In this document: piece after piece, positions 8,967 to 16,866 of the stretch
Layout: each line of letters begins with the position of its first letter
How positions within the stretch are numbered: position 1 is the first letter of the stretch
Source: Streptomyces sp. f51
GTDB taxonomy: Bacteria; Actinomycetota; Actinomycetes; Streptomycetales; Streptomycetaceae
Assembly (NCBI RefSeq): GCF_037940415.1
Contig: NZ_CP149798.1
Location: 6,729,001-6,793,000, forward strand
Length of the DNA stretch: 64,000 nucleotides
Direction of reading: 5' to 3'
Made by a program: the position numbers and the translations under genes
Notes under the pieces: model-generated
Told to the model about the DNA's origin: nothing
The model's database searches: none
What the model saw: only the letters and a program-made list of their open reading frames with translations

Positions 8967-9932
8967 ATGAGCAATCTTGATCGGGAGCCGGTTCCCGCCC
9001 CCTGCGGCGGCCGCGGGTTCGTGGTGGCCGAGCCGGTGCGCGAACTCCTCAGCCCCCGCCGGGTCAAGCTCGGCGAGGCCACCGAGGTCCGTCGTCTGCT
9101 GCCCAACCTGGGCCGGCGCATGGTCGGCGCCTGGTGCTTCGTCGATCACTACGGACCCGACGACATCGCCGACGAACCCGGCATGCAGGTCCCGCCGCAC
9201 CCGCACATGGGCCTCCAGACCGTCAGCTGGCTGCACGAGGGCGAGGTGTTGCATCGTGACTCCACGGGCAGTCTCCAGACGATCCGCCCGCGCGAGCTCG
9301 GCCTCATGACCTCGGGCCGCGCCATCAGCCACTCCGAGGAGAGCCCCCGTGCTCACTCCCGCCTGCTGCACGGCGCCCAGCTCTGGGTCGCGCTGCCGGA
9401 CAGCCACCGGCACACCGACCCGCACTTCGAGCACCACGCCGAGCTGCCCGTCGTCACCGCCCCCGGCCTGCGGGCCACGCTCCTGCTGGGCACGCTCGAC
9501 GGCACGGCCTCGCCCGGCACGACGTACACGCCGATCGTCGGCGCCGACCTGGCCCTGACGGCCGGTGCGGACGTACGCCTGCCGCTGGAGCCCGACTTCG
9601 AGTACGCCGTCCTCGCCATGTCCGGCGAGGCCAGGGTCGACGGCGTACCGATGCTCCCCGGCTCGATGCTCTACCTCGGCTGCGGCCGCACCGAACTCCC
9701 GCTGCGCGCCGCGACCGACGCGGGCCTGATGCTGCTGGGCGGTGAGCCGTTCGAGGAAGAGCTGATCATGTGGTGGAACTTCATCGGCCGCACCCAGGAG
9801 GACATCGAACAGGCCCGGGAGGACTGGGCCAAGGGCGGGCGCTTCGGTGAGGTGAAGGGGTACGACGGGGCACCGCTGTCCGCCCCGGAACTGCCCCCAC
9901 TGCCGCTGAAGCCGCGCGGAAGGGTGCGCTGA
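8967..9932 (+). CDS. pirin family protein (bicupin, quercetinase-like)
   Basis: A 321-residue two-cupin protein. The N-terminal cupin has the metal-binding set seen in pirins: PPHPHMGLQTVSW with two histidines, and the later HSEESP with a histidine and glutamate. The C-terminal half has the pirin_C-like barrel (GGEPFEEELIMWWNFIGRT). Bacterial pirins act as quercetin 2,3-dioxygenases or as metal-dependent regulators; no substrate is indicated here. Start ATG 8967 was chosen over the ATG nine bases upstream. It is transcribed away from the MarR pair across a gap holding the operator-like repeats, so MarR could also control it. Confidence 0.88.
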   Translation: MSNLDREPVPAPCGGRGFVVAEPVRELLSPRRVKLGEATEVRRLLPNLGRRMVGAWCFVDHYGPDDIADEPGMQVPPHPHMGLQTVSWLHEGEVLHRDSTGSLQTIRPRELGLMTSGRAISHSEESPRAHSRLLHGAQLWVALPDSHRHTDPHFEHHAELPVVTAPGLRATLLLGTLDGTASPGTTYTPIVGADLALTAGADVRLPLEPDFEYAVLAMSGEARVDGVPMLPGSMLYLGCGRTELPLRAATDAGLMLLGGEPFEEELIMWWNFIGRTQEDIEQAREDWAKGGRFGEVKGYDGAPLSAPELPPLPLKPRGRVR

Positions 9933-10069
9933 CCCGGGGTTCCAGCTCTGGCGCACGCCTCCCGTGGGACACGGTGGTCCCTGCTCGGCACCCGGTGCTC
10001 CCGAGGCGCGATCGCACCTCGGGAACGCGTCGACGGGCAAAGCTGCGTTTTCCTAACGGAGCCTCAGCT

Positions 10070-10558
10070 GTGTTGTGGTGGTTTTGCAGTCGACGCCCCT
10101 TGGCCGTGGCGGCTGCTCTGGTCGTCGCCTCCGGCTGCTCGTCCCGGGACGACGAGGCCACACCCTCACATTCGACATCGTCACCCTCGAGTTCGGCATA
10201 TTCCGACGGGGCCCGTGAGGCCGTCGAAGCCTACGTGGACGCCCTGCACTCCCGCAGCGCCACCGACCTGATCGCCATCGGCGGTGTCAAGGACGAGAAG
10301 TGGTCGAGGCAGGAGGCCGCGCAGATCCTCGCCGCCCGGGGCGGGCGCGGATGCAAGGTCAAGGAGGTCCAGATCGAGCGCGACATGGGTTCGGACACCG
10401 GCTCGGCCCGCCTCGTTGCTGAGGACCGGTCGGGCAAACCCATGCGGGACACCTTCACCGTGATGCGGCAGAAGGGCACGTGGCACCTGGTGGTCTTCAC
10501 TCACCAGCCGACCGAGTTGGGTAAGGAACCCGCGTCAACGGACAAAGCTGGTTCCTGA
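10070..10558 (+). CDS. small lipoprotein of unknown function
   Basis: A 162-residue predicted exported lipoprotein. A positively charged start is followed by a hydrophobic stretch and the lipobox VASGC, then a Ser/Thr-rich linker. The folded part (about residues 45-150) looks like the small alpha+beta domains in which a helix (REAVEAYVDALHSR) precedes a sheet ending in GTWHLVVF, as in DUF4878-like or NTF2-like proteins. The start is inferred to be GTG 10070 after ACGGAG; no ATG fits. A strong terminator follows 12 bases after the stop. Confidence 0.65.
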   Translation: MLWWFCSRRPLAVAAALVVASGCSSRDDEATPSHSTSSPSSSAYSDGAREAVEAYVDALHSRSATDLIAIGGVKDEKWSRQEAAQILAARGGRGCKVKEVQIERDMGSDTGSARLVAEDRSGKPMRDTFTVMRQKGTWHLVVFTHQPTELGKEPASTDKAGS

Positions 10559-10569
10559 CGGCCACGTTG

Positions 10570-10607
10570 GGGCGGCGTGTGCCTCGCACTCGGGGCACAC
10601 GCCGCCC
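10570..10607 (+). terminator. intrinsic terminator after the lipoprotein gene
   Basis: Perfect 14-bp stem (GGGCGGCGTGTGCC at 10570-10583, complement at 10594-10607) with a 10-base loop, 12 bases after the stop codon. The rest of the gap to 11107 holds the attachment-like repeat at 10824-10970 and nothing else recognisable. Confidence 0.8.
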
Positions 10608-10823
10608 AGTGCCGTTGGGCTCCAGACGTTCTTCGACAGCCGTGACCGCAGCGCCGTGGTGGGTGGTCAGGGCGTGACCGGAGACGTCGCTGCTGTCGAT
10701 GTGCACGCTGAGCCGTACGGCCCTCAGCTTGTTGCAACTGGCGGCGCTCACTCAATCGAATTCTCCCCAGCTGGCAGCATGAAGCGTGGCGGACGCCATC
10801 CGATGCCTTGTGCTGAGAAGAGT

Positions 10824-10970
10824 AAACGGCTGCTTTCGGCGGCATCTACCTGCGCATGACCGTCGATACGCGAAGTCCCCGGCGCCAGCGTTTCCGCTGG
10901 TGACGGGGTCTTTGGGCACCTGATGAGGGGTGCCCCGGCAGGATTCGATCCTGCGCACACGGCTCCGGAG
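10824..10970 (-). repeat. left flanking direct repeat: tRNA-Arg(CCG)-like 3' half with terminator
   Basis: On the minus strand this holds, in order, the anticodon loop CTCCGGAG, a T-arm (GCAGG, loop, CCTGC), a truncated acceptor strand, and a hairpin like those found downstream of tRNA genes. It matches 22863-23010 at about 90 percent over its whole length. No 5' half is present, so it is not a functional tRNA gene. The T-loop reads ATCGAAT instead of TTCGAAT and the acceptor lacks one G, both signs of decay. Such 3' halves starting at the anticodon loop are typical scars of tyrosine-integrase insertion into tRNA genes. Confidence 0.7.
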
Positions 10971-11107
10971 CCCAGGTGAGACCGCAGGGGCATTGCTGCC
11001 CTGACCTGCGGCGAAGGCTCCGATCGTGCGAGTGCCGAGCAAGGTCATCACGCCCCTATTACGCGGGTGGCCTGTCGGGTGGTCGGTGCGGGCCGTATCG
11101 TCGAAGC

Positions 11108-12037
11108 ATGATCTCGGGCAGCAGCGAGGGAACGGGCAGCGGCGGCGCGGAGTTCACGGCGGAGGGCCTGGAGCCAGTCCTCCGGGAGGCATGCGCGACC
11201 GCCGGACTCGACTACCGCGGCGCCGAGTTGCTGCGGCTCGGATCGAACGCGGTCTACCGCCTCACGTCGTTACGCGTCATCGTCCGCATCGCGCGTGATC
11301 CGGCGGTTGAAGCGGAGATGGCTCGGGCCGTGGGCGTGGCTCGGTGGCTTGAGGAGCAGGACTTCCCGGCCACGCGTGTGCCGGCGTCCATCGCTCAACC
11401 GCTTGTTGTCGGGGGCCTGGTGGTCACCTTCTGGGAGAGCGTCCAGGAGACCGAGGAGTACGCGACGGTCGGTGAGCTGGCCGACCTCGTGCGCCGCTTG
11501 CACTGGCTCGAAGAGCCTGAGTTCCTGGGGCTGTCGTACTTCGATCCGCTGGCCAAGCTGGCGGCGTCGCTCGAAGGGCTGGACGGCGTCGCGGGGGAGG
11601 ACCGGACGTTCCTGGAGGAGCGAGCGGCGAGGCTCGCCAAGGATTACGACCGGTTGGACTTCGTTCTTCCCTTCGGCATGATCCATGGTGACGCCAGTAT
11701 CGGGAACATCCTCCGCCACCGGGACGGGCACGCGGTGCTCATCGACCTGGACGGCTTCGTCCTTGCTCCGCGTGAGTGGGACTTGATTCAGACGGCGATC
11801 TTCTACGACAGGTACGGCTGGCACACCAAGGCGGAGTACGCCGAGTTCGTGCACCGGTACGGCTTCGACCTGATGAACTGGCCGGGCTACAACACGCTCG
11901 CTGACCTGCGAGAGCTGATGATGGTCGCCTGGCTCGGCCACCAGGTCGCGACGAGTGAGCGGTCTGCCGCCGAATTCGCTCGGCGAGTGCACTCCCTCCG
12001 TACCGGGGAGGGCCGAGACGAGTGGGGCCCGTTCTGA
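11108..12037 (+). CDS. APH-fold phosphotransferase (aminoglycoside/choline kinase-like)
   Basis: A 309-residue kinase-like protein. The catalytic loop is MIHGDASIGNIL with the expected Asp and Asn, and the metal-binding aspartate follows in VLIDLDGFVLAPREWDL. The N-terminal lobe carries GSNAVYRL near residue 50, matching the nucleotide-loop region of the family. The phosphate acceptor cannot be read from sequence; many such proteins are not resistance enzymes. It is the first intact gene inside the repeat-bounded zone and is convergent with the HTH-TPR gene after 18 bp. Confidence 0.78.
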   Translation: MISGSSEGTGSGGAEFTAEGLEPVLREACATAGLDYRGAELLRLGSNAVYRLTSLRVIVRIARDPAVEAEMARAVGVARWLEEQDFPATRVPASIAQPLVVGGLVVTFWESVQETEEYATVGELADLVRRLHWLEEPEFLGLSYFDPLAKLAASLEGLDGVAGEDRTFLEERAARLAKDYDRLDFVLPFGMIHGDASIGNILRHRDGHAVLIDLDGFVLAPREWDLIQTAIFYDRYGWHTKAEYAEFVHRYGFDLMNWPGYNTLADLRELMMVAWLGHQVATSERSAAEFARRVHSLRTGEGRDEWGPF

Positions 12038-12055
12038 TCGGGCGGCTACGTGGGC

Positions 12056-13429
12056 TCAGACAGCGGCGTGAACACCGGAGGCTATCCACAGCCTGTGGTC
12101 TGTGACCTGTTCGGCGAACGCCTGGACATGAGCGCTGTCGCTGGCCCCTGCGAGGTTCTGTCGGAACTCGGCCAGGTAGCTGACGCACCGCGCCGACTTG
12201 AGCTGCTCGCCCAGGTCGAGCGCATCGAGCGCAACGCGACAAGCCTCCTCGACGTCCCCGGCCCGTAGGTGAGCGTCGGCGAGAACTATGGTCGCGAAGA
12301 AGTCGCTCCGTACATGGTTGCCGCTCATCGCGTTCTCGGCGTGGGCGACGGCCTGCCGGGCACTGTTGACGTCACGGAAGCAGTGGGCGGCCTCTGCTGC
12401 GAGCTCCGCCTCGTCGAAGTAGCTGATCCATTCGGGCTCGTCGTCGGTGTTCCTGCTCTCCAGCGCTTTCGTGGCCGCGCTCAAGGCGGCTTCGCAGGCT
12501 CGTACGTCCCCGGTCCGGGCAAGAGCGCGGGCCTCCATGGCGTGGAACTGGGCGCGGAGCGTGGGCGTGGCCACGGGAGAGATGCCCATGAGCGCAGCGC
12601 GGGCGAGCGTCGCAGCCTGGGTGTAGCGACCGAGGAACGTCGCCTGATGGCTCATGGCCGACAGGATGCTTCCGGCGAGCCGGCGGTCGTTGGCGTCCTG
12701 GGCCAAGCGGAGAGCTTGGAGGAAGTACCGCTGTGCCAGACCGTGACGGCAGGCGTCGTACGACATCCAACCGGCGAGGAGTGTGGCTTCCGCCGTGGTG
12801 GAGAGCAGCGCGCGGCCGACCTGTTCGGTGTACTGACCGCGCAGGAGCGGGGCGACTTGGGTGCTGAGGTATTGGATCGCCGCGTGCCGGGCGTGGTCAC
12901 CGCCGAACCGGTCGTCCAGTTCGGCGAACATGTCCGCGGTGGTCTTGATGGCGGCCACGTCTCCGAGACCGACGCGGATTCCGTCCCGGCGCTGCCGAGG
13001 GACGGTCGGCTCGGGTGCCACGAGCCACCGGAGGGATGCTTCGTTCCACGCGGGTTCGGACGGCTCGGCCTGTAAGAGGGGCTCGTACCGGTTTAGATCG
13101 GCGCGCCACAGTTGGCCGACCGCTTCGATCGCGTCGTCGGGGCTCGCTGGATAGCTGACGTCCATGAGCGAGGTATCCCGGCCGCTCTCGTGGTTCAGCC
13201 CCAGTTCGGCTGCGCTGAGGCCGTACGCATCGCACAGGAGCGGCCCGTAGAAGTCGTCCGGAACGCTGTGGCCGTTTTCCCAACTGGCAATACGTCGCTT
13301 GACGCTGGCGTCCGCCGGGAGCCGATGGCCACGGCGGGCCGCAGCCTGGCGCAGTTCGCGCACCAACCGCGGCTGACTCCACCCGCGATCCGAACGGGCC
13401 TGCCATAAGCGAACGCGGGTCGATTCCAT
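12056..13429 (-). CDS. HTH-XRE regulator with TPR-like C-terminal domain
   Basis: A 457-residue protein. Residues 1-75 resemble a Cro/C1-type helix-turn-helix (ARSDRGWSQPRLVREL, then ASVKRRIASWENGHSVP). The rest is a long alpha-helical solenoid of about 34-residue repeats (for example ARRYxx-type helices around AGSILSAMSHQATFLGRY and ALARTGDVRACEAALSAA). This layout is common in Streptomyces regulators of development and of integrated elements. It is divergent from the 13708 gene cluster, with a perfect 15-bp inverted repeat between them, which suggests it controls that promoter and its own. Confidence 0.75.
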   Translation of the reverse strand: MESTRVRLWQARSDRGWSQPRLVRELRQAAARRGHRLPADASVKRRIASWENGHSVPDDFYGPLLCDAYGLSAAELGLNHESGRDTSLMDVSYPASPDDAIEAVGQLWRADLNRYEPLLQAEPSEPAWNEASLRWLVAPEPTVPRQRRDGIRVGLGDVAAIKTTADMFAELDDRFGGDHARHAAIQYLSTQVAPLLRGQYTEQVGRALLSTTAEATLLAGWMSYDACRHGLAQRYFLQALRLAQDANDRRLAGSILSAMSHQATFLGRYTQAATLARAALMGISPVATPTLRAQFHAMEARALARTGDVRACEAALSAATKALESRNTDDEPEWISYFDEAELAAEAAHCFRDVNSARQAVAHAENAMSGNHVRSDFFATIVLADAHLRAGDVEEACRVALDALDLGEQLKSARCVSYLAEFRQNLAGASDSAHVQAFAEQVTDHRLWIASGVHAAV

Positions 13430-13569
13430 CGAAGACGTGACCGTCCTCTCCCGGTGAGTGAACTGGTGCGACCACTGGGACGCACGACTCTGAGGCCGTA
13501 CGACCGAATGTACGCGCGGTTCATGGCCGGATGCTCCAAGTAGCTGTAGATCGCCGGCGATTGAGCCAG

Positions 13570-13612
13570 GACGGGGGATGACGCGTCAACGAGTGAGGCG
13601 TCATCCCCCGTC
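13570..13612. promoter_or_regulatory. perfect 15-bp inverted repeat in a divergent promoter
   Basis: GACGGGGGATGACGC (13570-13584) pairs with 13598-13612 across a 13-base spacer. It lies between the divergent HTH-TPR gene (start 13429) and the 13708 gene. Position upstream of both genes argues for an operator rather than a terminator. CGTCATC/GATGACG heptamers recur in and just after it (to 13626), as expected of a multi-site operator. Confidence 0.5.
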
Positions 13613-13707
13613 ACCCCTCGTCATCTGCCCTGGCCAAGGTGGCGAGCGTGAGTCTGGAGACGGAGCGGCATTGGGGTCGCGACTGAGACTGACCGAGGTG
13701 AGATGAA

Positions 13708-14268
13708 GTGCAGAGGATGACGACCAGGGGCGTCGAATGGCTCTCCGCGGCGGCCGACGATCCGGCCAGTTGCCGGGCGACCTGGGCAGACGACCCACGC
13801 GCACCGTACGCGCTGGCGGCCGGTCGCTTCTTCGACGTGGTGACGGTCGAACAGAGGGTCGGCATGGAGACCTTCGACCAACTTCTGCACCGGGGGCTTC
13901 CGTTCGGGCCCGTGGTACTCGATCACAAGGCCCGGCGCGTGGGCTTCTTCCTCGGCTCGCGGAATCAGGAGACCTTCGTTCACTACCTCGACCAGGAAGA
14001 CGGCGCTCCGCCCGCGTACCGCTATCTGGGGCACGGCTCGGTAGTCGTCGTTCCGGGGCCCATGCCCATGAGCGGTGACCGCTACCAGTGGCTTCGGGCT
14101 CCGACTCGACGCCCCATCGCCAACCCACTGCGTCCGGTGGCTCTGGCCACCATGCTGATTGCCTCCGCCGAACTACTCGCCCGTGTGGACCGGTACGGCG
14201 AGCGCTACCCGTCTGCGGCTGCCCTCGCCCTCCCCATCTTCGAGGGGACTCCGACCGATGCGGGATGA
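13708..14268 (+). CDS. conserved hypothetical protein, possible primase/polymerase N-terminal domain relative
   Basis: A 186-residue soluble protein. The overall pattern (VEWLSAAADDPASCRATW at the start, FDVVTVEQRVGMETFDQL, then HGSVVVVPGPMPMSGDRYQW) recalls the N-terminal part of actinobacterial bifunctional primase/polymerase-like proteins of integrative elements, but I cannot see a full catalytic set and the protein is short. Start is GTG 13708 behind GAGGTGAG; ATG 13717 is possible. It heads a three-gene unit with 14258 and 14619 and is divergent from the HTH-TPR regulator. Confidence 0.6.
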   Translation: MQRMTTRGVEWLSAAADDPASCRATWADDPRAPYALAAGRFFDVVTVEQRVGMETFDQLLHRGLPFGPVVLDHKARRVGFFLGSRNQETFVHYLDQEDGAPPAYRYLGHGSVVVVPGPMPMSGDRYQWLRAPTRRPIANPLRPVALATMLIASAELLARVDRYGERYPSAAALALPIFEGTPTDAG

Positions 14269-14569
14269 CCCCACCCACCGGCAAGACGCTGCCACCTGGT
14301 CGCCTCTGGACACTGACGACTGGTACGCCGCGCGCAACGCCACGACTGCGCTTCGGGACGCTCTGCTCCGTGCCGGCCTGGAGAAGGACTTCCCGTACTT
14401 GCGAGCCGACTTGAACGCGTTCGGGCATGGTCTGGTCGACCTGGGCCGCATCTCGCCGACCACCGCCGAACGTTTAGCGGGATTGTTGCGACTGGCGCTT
14501 GCCGCGGGGCTACGGAGATTGGAAGAGAGCGGCGACGGGGCTGCCGAGCACCACGCAGGAGAGGACTGA
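14258..14569 (+). CDS. small hypothetical protein, tandem paralogue A
   Basis: A 103-residue acidic, helical protein. Its start ATG 14258 overlaps the end of the upstream gene by 11 bp, so the two are translationally linked. The core (helix ALRDALLRAGL, then KDFPYLRADLNAFGHGLVDL, then an LAGLLRLAL helix) matches the next gene position by position: GLExDFPxL, ADxN, GLVxLGxIxP. The two are therefore paralogues. No known function or catalytic motif is visible. Confidence 0.65.
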   Translation: MRDDPTHRQDAATWSPLDTDDWYAARNATTALRDALLRAGLEKDFPYLRADLNAFGHGLVDLGRISPTTAERLAGLLRLALAAGLRRLEESGDGAAEHHAGED

Positions 14570-14618
14570 CGTAATCACCGACCGACGGGGAGTCGTCGCC
14601 AAGCGCGCAGAGGACCTG

Positions 14619-14903
14619 ATGCCTGGCGTGCCGTACGTCCGGGGCTGGTCACAGGCTCGACGTGGCGCTGACGAGCTCGCTGCGCAACTGACCGTCCTGG
14701 GCCTGGAGCCGGACTTCCCTGGCCTCACGGCAGACGTGAACGTCTCGGGCGACGGCCTGGTACGCCTCGGTGTCATACGGCCTGATGCGGCCTTGATTTT
14801 GGCGGAGTTGATTGTGGCGGGCCTCGCGGCGGAGCTGCCGATGCATGCCGAGACGTTGACGCAAGAGGCGGGGAGAGCCCGACACAACTCGCCGGCTGCC
14901 TGA
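14619..14903 (+). CDS. small hypothetical protein, tandem paralogue B
   Basis: A 94-residue protein homologous to the preceding gene: GLEPDFPGLTADVNVSGDGL followed by VRLGVIRPDAALILAEL. The start is uncertain. ATG 14619 follows CAGAGG at fair spacing, but homology may begin further upstream, where the frame has no good start codon (a GTA occurs at the place where GTG would fit). A changed start codon is therefore possible. It is the last gene of the unit; the 382 bp after it hold only the anticodon-arm-like hairpin at 15154. Confidence 0.55.
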   Translation: MPGVPYVRGWSQARRGADELAAQLTVLGLEPDFPGLTADVNVSGDGLVRLGVIRPDAALILAELIVAGLAAELPMHAETLTQEAGRARHNSPAA

Positions 14904-15153
14904 CCGGCTCGACCCGAGAAACCCCGGTCGGTCGCGGTCCGAGCATGCTCGCGCGATCGGCCGGACTGGCCCCGTGCGTCACCGTTCCCGTCGGATGATG
15001 CGCGGGGCCTTCTGCTGTCCGCGAGTCCCGTCGTCTGTGGTCTGCCGCTCGGCCCGGACCGGCGCCCCAGCGCCGCAGCCCGGACGAACGGCAGACCCGC
15101 CACGCTTCGAAGGACGGACGTAGGGCTTGGAAAGGGATCCGCTCTGTAGGACA

Positions 15154-15170
15154 TCAGCTTGGGAAGCTGA
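15154..15170 (+). other. anticodon-arm-like hairpin, possible attachment core
   Basis: TCAGC-TTGGGAA-GCTGA folds as a perfect 5-bp stem with a 7-base loop, the geometry of a tRNA anticodon arm with anticodon GGG (Pro). No T-arm or acceptor stem follows, so it is not a tRNA gene. In a zone with other tRNA-derived fragments it may be an attP-type core. A GTTGC/GCAAC inverted repeat follows at about 15185-15207. Confidence 0.35.
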
Positions 15171-15285
15171 GGTGATCTGGCGCCAGTTGCGTCACTGACC
15201 TGCAACTAAGGGGCGTTGGAGTTCCCAGTGGCCGCTGAGTCAGTGCTCGCTATTCCCCGTGGTTCCCCGCACGACCTGGCACGCA

Positions 15286-15574
15286 TCATTCGTCGCACCT
15301 CTCCAGAACCAGGCTCGCAGACCCCTCTTCGAGTCCATTGTGCTCCTCCAGGTGGAGATGGGTGCCATCCGGCGTGCCGTCCTGGGCGAGTGTGAGCAGG
15401 TGTCCGGCCAGGGTTCTCAGCCCTGCGGCGTTGGCCTCGATCACGATTCTTTTCGCCCAGGGCGCGTACCTCGATGCGTGCGGCTTCCTCCCACATGAAG
15501 ACTCTGGTGATTCCATCGGTCACCGTACCGACGTGAGTGGTCATTGACGGAGCGATGTGGGGTTCAGGGACCAT
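15286..15574 (-). pseudogene. frameshifted Imm32-like small protein gene
   Basis: Two reading frames join into one plausible protein. The 5' frame reads MTTHVGTVTDGITRVFMWE to ALGEK, and the 3' frame continues VIEANAAGLRTLAGHLLTL, then TPDGTHLHLEEHNGLEEGS and SLVLERCDE at the C terminus. The 3' half resembles the Imm32 immunity-protein pattern (NAAGLxxLxxHLLxLA, HLHLE, LEEGS). The switch is at a GAAAAG run (TTTT at 15450-15453 on the plus strand); losing one A would restore the frame. It could be a decayed gene or a sequencing error. The family call rests on remembered pattern only, and the start (15574 or 15544) is uncertain. Confidence 0.55.
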
Positions 15575-15746
15575 GCTCAAGCGTCCCACCCCTCATCCAG
15601 GCCCGGGCTATCCGCCGTGATCACCGCAGGCGCACGCCTTTCAACTGTGGTGGTGGTTCCCGCTAGGCTCCCTGTGAACTTCAGCCTCGGCGCACGCCGG
15701 GGCTTCTTGCGCGGGTGCTCCGAGTCAGGGCACTGGGGAGGGGCGA

Positions 15747-16541
15747 ATGATGAATGCTTCCGCGTTCGGAAGACGGGTCGTTGCAGCGGCGGGTGCCGTG
15801 TCGGTGCTGGCGCTGACCGGCGCATGCGGTGCTGACAGCGGGGACGATGCTGGGGGAGGTGAGAAGTCTGCGACCGCCGAGTCCGCCTCGCCTGCGAACT
15901 CGGCGTCGCAGCGGGCATCCGGATCGCCCGCCTCCGAGGCTGGGAAGGGCCTCGACCAGAAGGGCCTCGACCGCTTGGCGTTGGCCGTGCACGATGTCCC
16001 CGGCTATACGGTCGACACCGTCACGGGCAAGGGCAACGCGGTGGACCACGACGTACTCACGACCTACCGCGCCGTCACGCCCGCACCTTGCCGACCCGTC
16101 TACGCAGCCGCGCAGTTGGGCAGCTTGCACGATTTCACGGCCCAGGTCAGCCAGGACGTCGTGTCCGCCTCCGACGATCTCGGGCAGCACGCGAGTGTCG
16201 GCCTGACGTCTTACGCCCTTGCCGACGCCCGCACGGTGATGGCCGAACTGCGTGCAGCGCTTCCGAAGTGCGGCACCGCCAAGATGCGCCCGTCCGCTGC
16301 CCACCCCGATACTGGGCTGGGGTATTCCGGTCCCCAGTCCCGGCCCGTTTCCGGTTACGGCGACGAGGCCCTCGCTTTCGACGCCACCCAGGTCATCGTC
16401 GGCGGGGGACCCAGCATCCCCGTCACCGTCCTGGTAGTCCGCCAGGACTCCACCATCGCTACCTTCCTGTCCCTCAACCCCTTGCAGCCCCCGACCATCC
16501 CCCAGGACGTCGTCGACGCGCAGCTGAAGAAGCTCGCCTGA
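15747..16541 (+). CDS. lipoprotein, sensor-domain-like
   Basis: A 264-residue predicted lipoprotein: charged N terminus, hydrophobic stretch and lipobox LTGAC at about residues 23-27, then a long Ser/Ala/Gly linker to residue 70. The folded domain alternates strands and helices (VHDVPGYTVDTVTG, PCRPVYAAAQLG, VGLTSYALADARTVMAELR, VTVLVVRQDSTIATFLSL) and has two cysteines. It resembles the PknH-sensor-like extracellular domains common in actinobacterial lipoproteins, but without confirmation. The 325-bp gap after it holds only the tRNA-Arg(CCT) fragment. Confidence 0.7.
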   Translation: MMNASAFGRRVVAAAGAVSVLALTGACGADSGDDAGGGEKSATAESASPANSASQRASGSPASEAGKGLDQKGLDRLALAVHDVPGYTVDTVTGKGNAVDHDVLTTYRAVTPAPCRPVYAAAQLGSLHDFTAQVSQDVVSASDDLGQHASVGLTSYALADARTVMAELRAALPKCGTAKMRPSAAHPDTGLGYSGPQSRPVSGYGDEALAFDATQVIVGGGPSIPVTVLVVRQDSTIATFLSLNPLQPPTIPQDVVDAQLKKLA

Positions 16542-16694
16542 CCTCGCCGGGCGGGGGCGATGATGTACGCGCCGCGGTTCACAGCACACCTTCGGCTAGA
16601 GGGTCCGGCCTCCACGCAGCTGTAGTGGCACGACCCCGGGTAGGACGAAGGGCCAGCCCGAGAGGAAACCCTCCTGAGCCGACCCTTCTGCCTG

Positions 16695-16736
16695 TGCCCC
16701 CAGCAGGATTCGAACCTGCGACACCCGCTTTAGGAG
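16695..16736 (-). other. tRNA-Arg(CCT)-like 3' fragment
   Basis: On the minus strand: anticodon loop CTCCTAA, then GCGGGTGTC, a canonical T-arm (GCAGG TTCGAAT CCTGC), acceptor TGGGGGC and discriminator A. The bases upstream do not form the 5' anticodon-stem strand, D-arm or 5' acceptor. It is therefore a 3' half beginning at the anticodon loop, the shape left by integration into a tRNA gene. It is distinct from the CCG-type fragments at 10.9 and 23.0 kb. Confidence 0.65.
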
Positions 16737-16866
16737 TTCGATCGGCACCTGCCCCTGGTGTCGTCGTCGCCAGGTCCGGCGGTCGTGCGGGGGCGCTGGC
16801 GTATGCCGCCGTCCGGCCTCGTTGATGTCAGCCGTGGATGTCAGACGGCTCTGACATCCTGCGCCA

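Noticed and set aside
8674-8970. Repetitive frames encoding GSWLVAR or ATSHEPR repeats
   Set aside because: They only translate the 7-bp microsatellite at 8725-8801; 21 bp equals three units, which makes a periodic peptide in every frame.
11108-12037. Naming the phosphotransferase an aminoglycoside-resistance gene
   Set aside because: Only the general APH fold is visible; many such proteins in Streptomyces are not resistance enzymes and no antibiotic genes are nearby.
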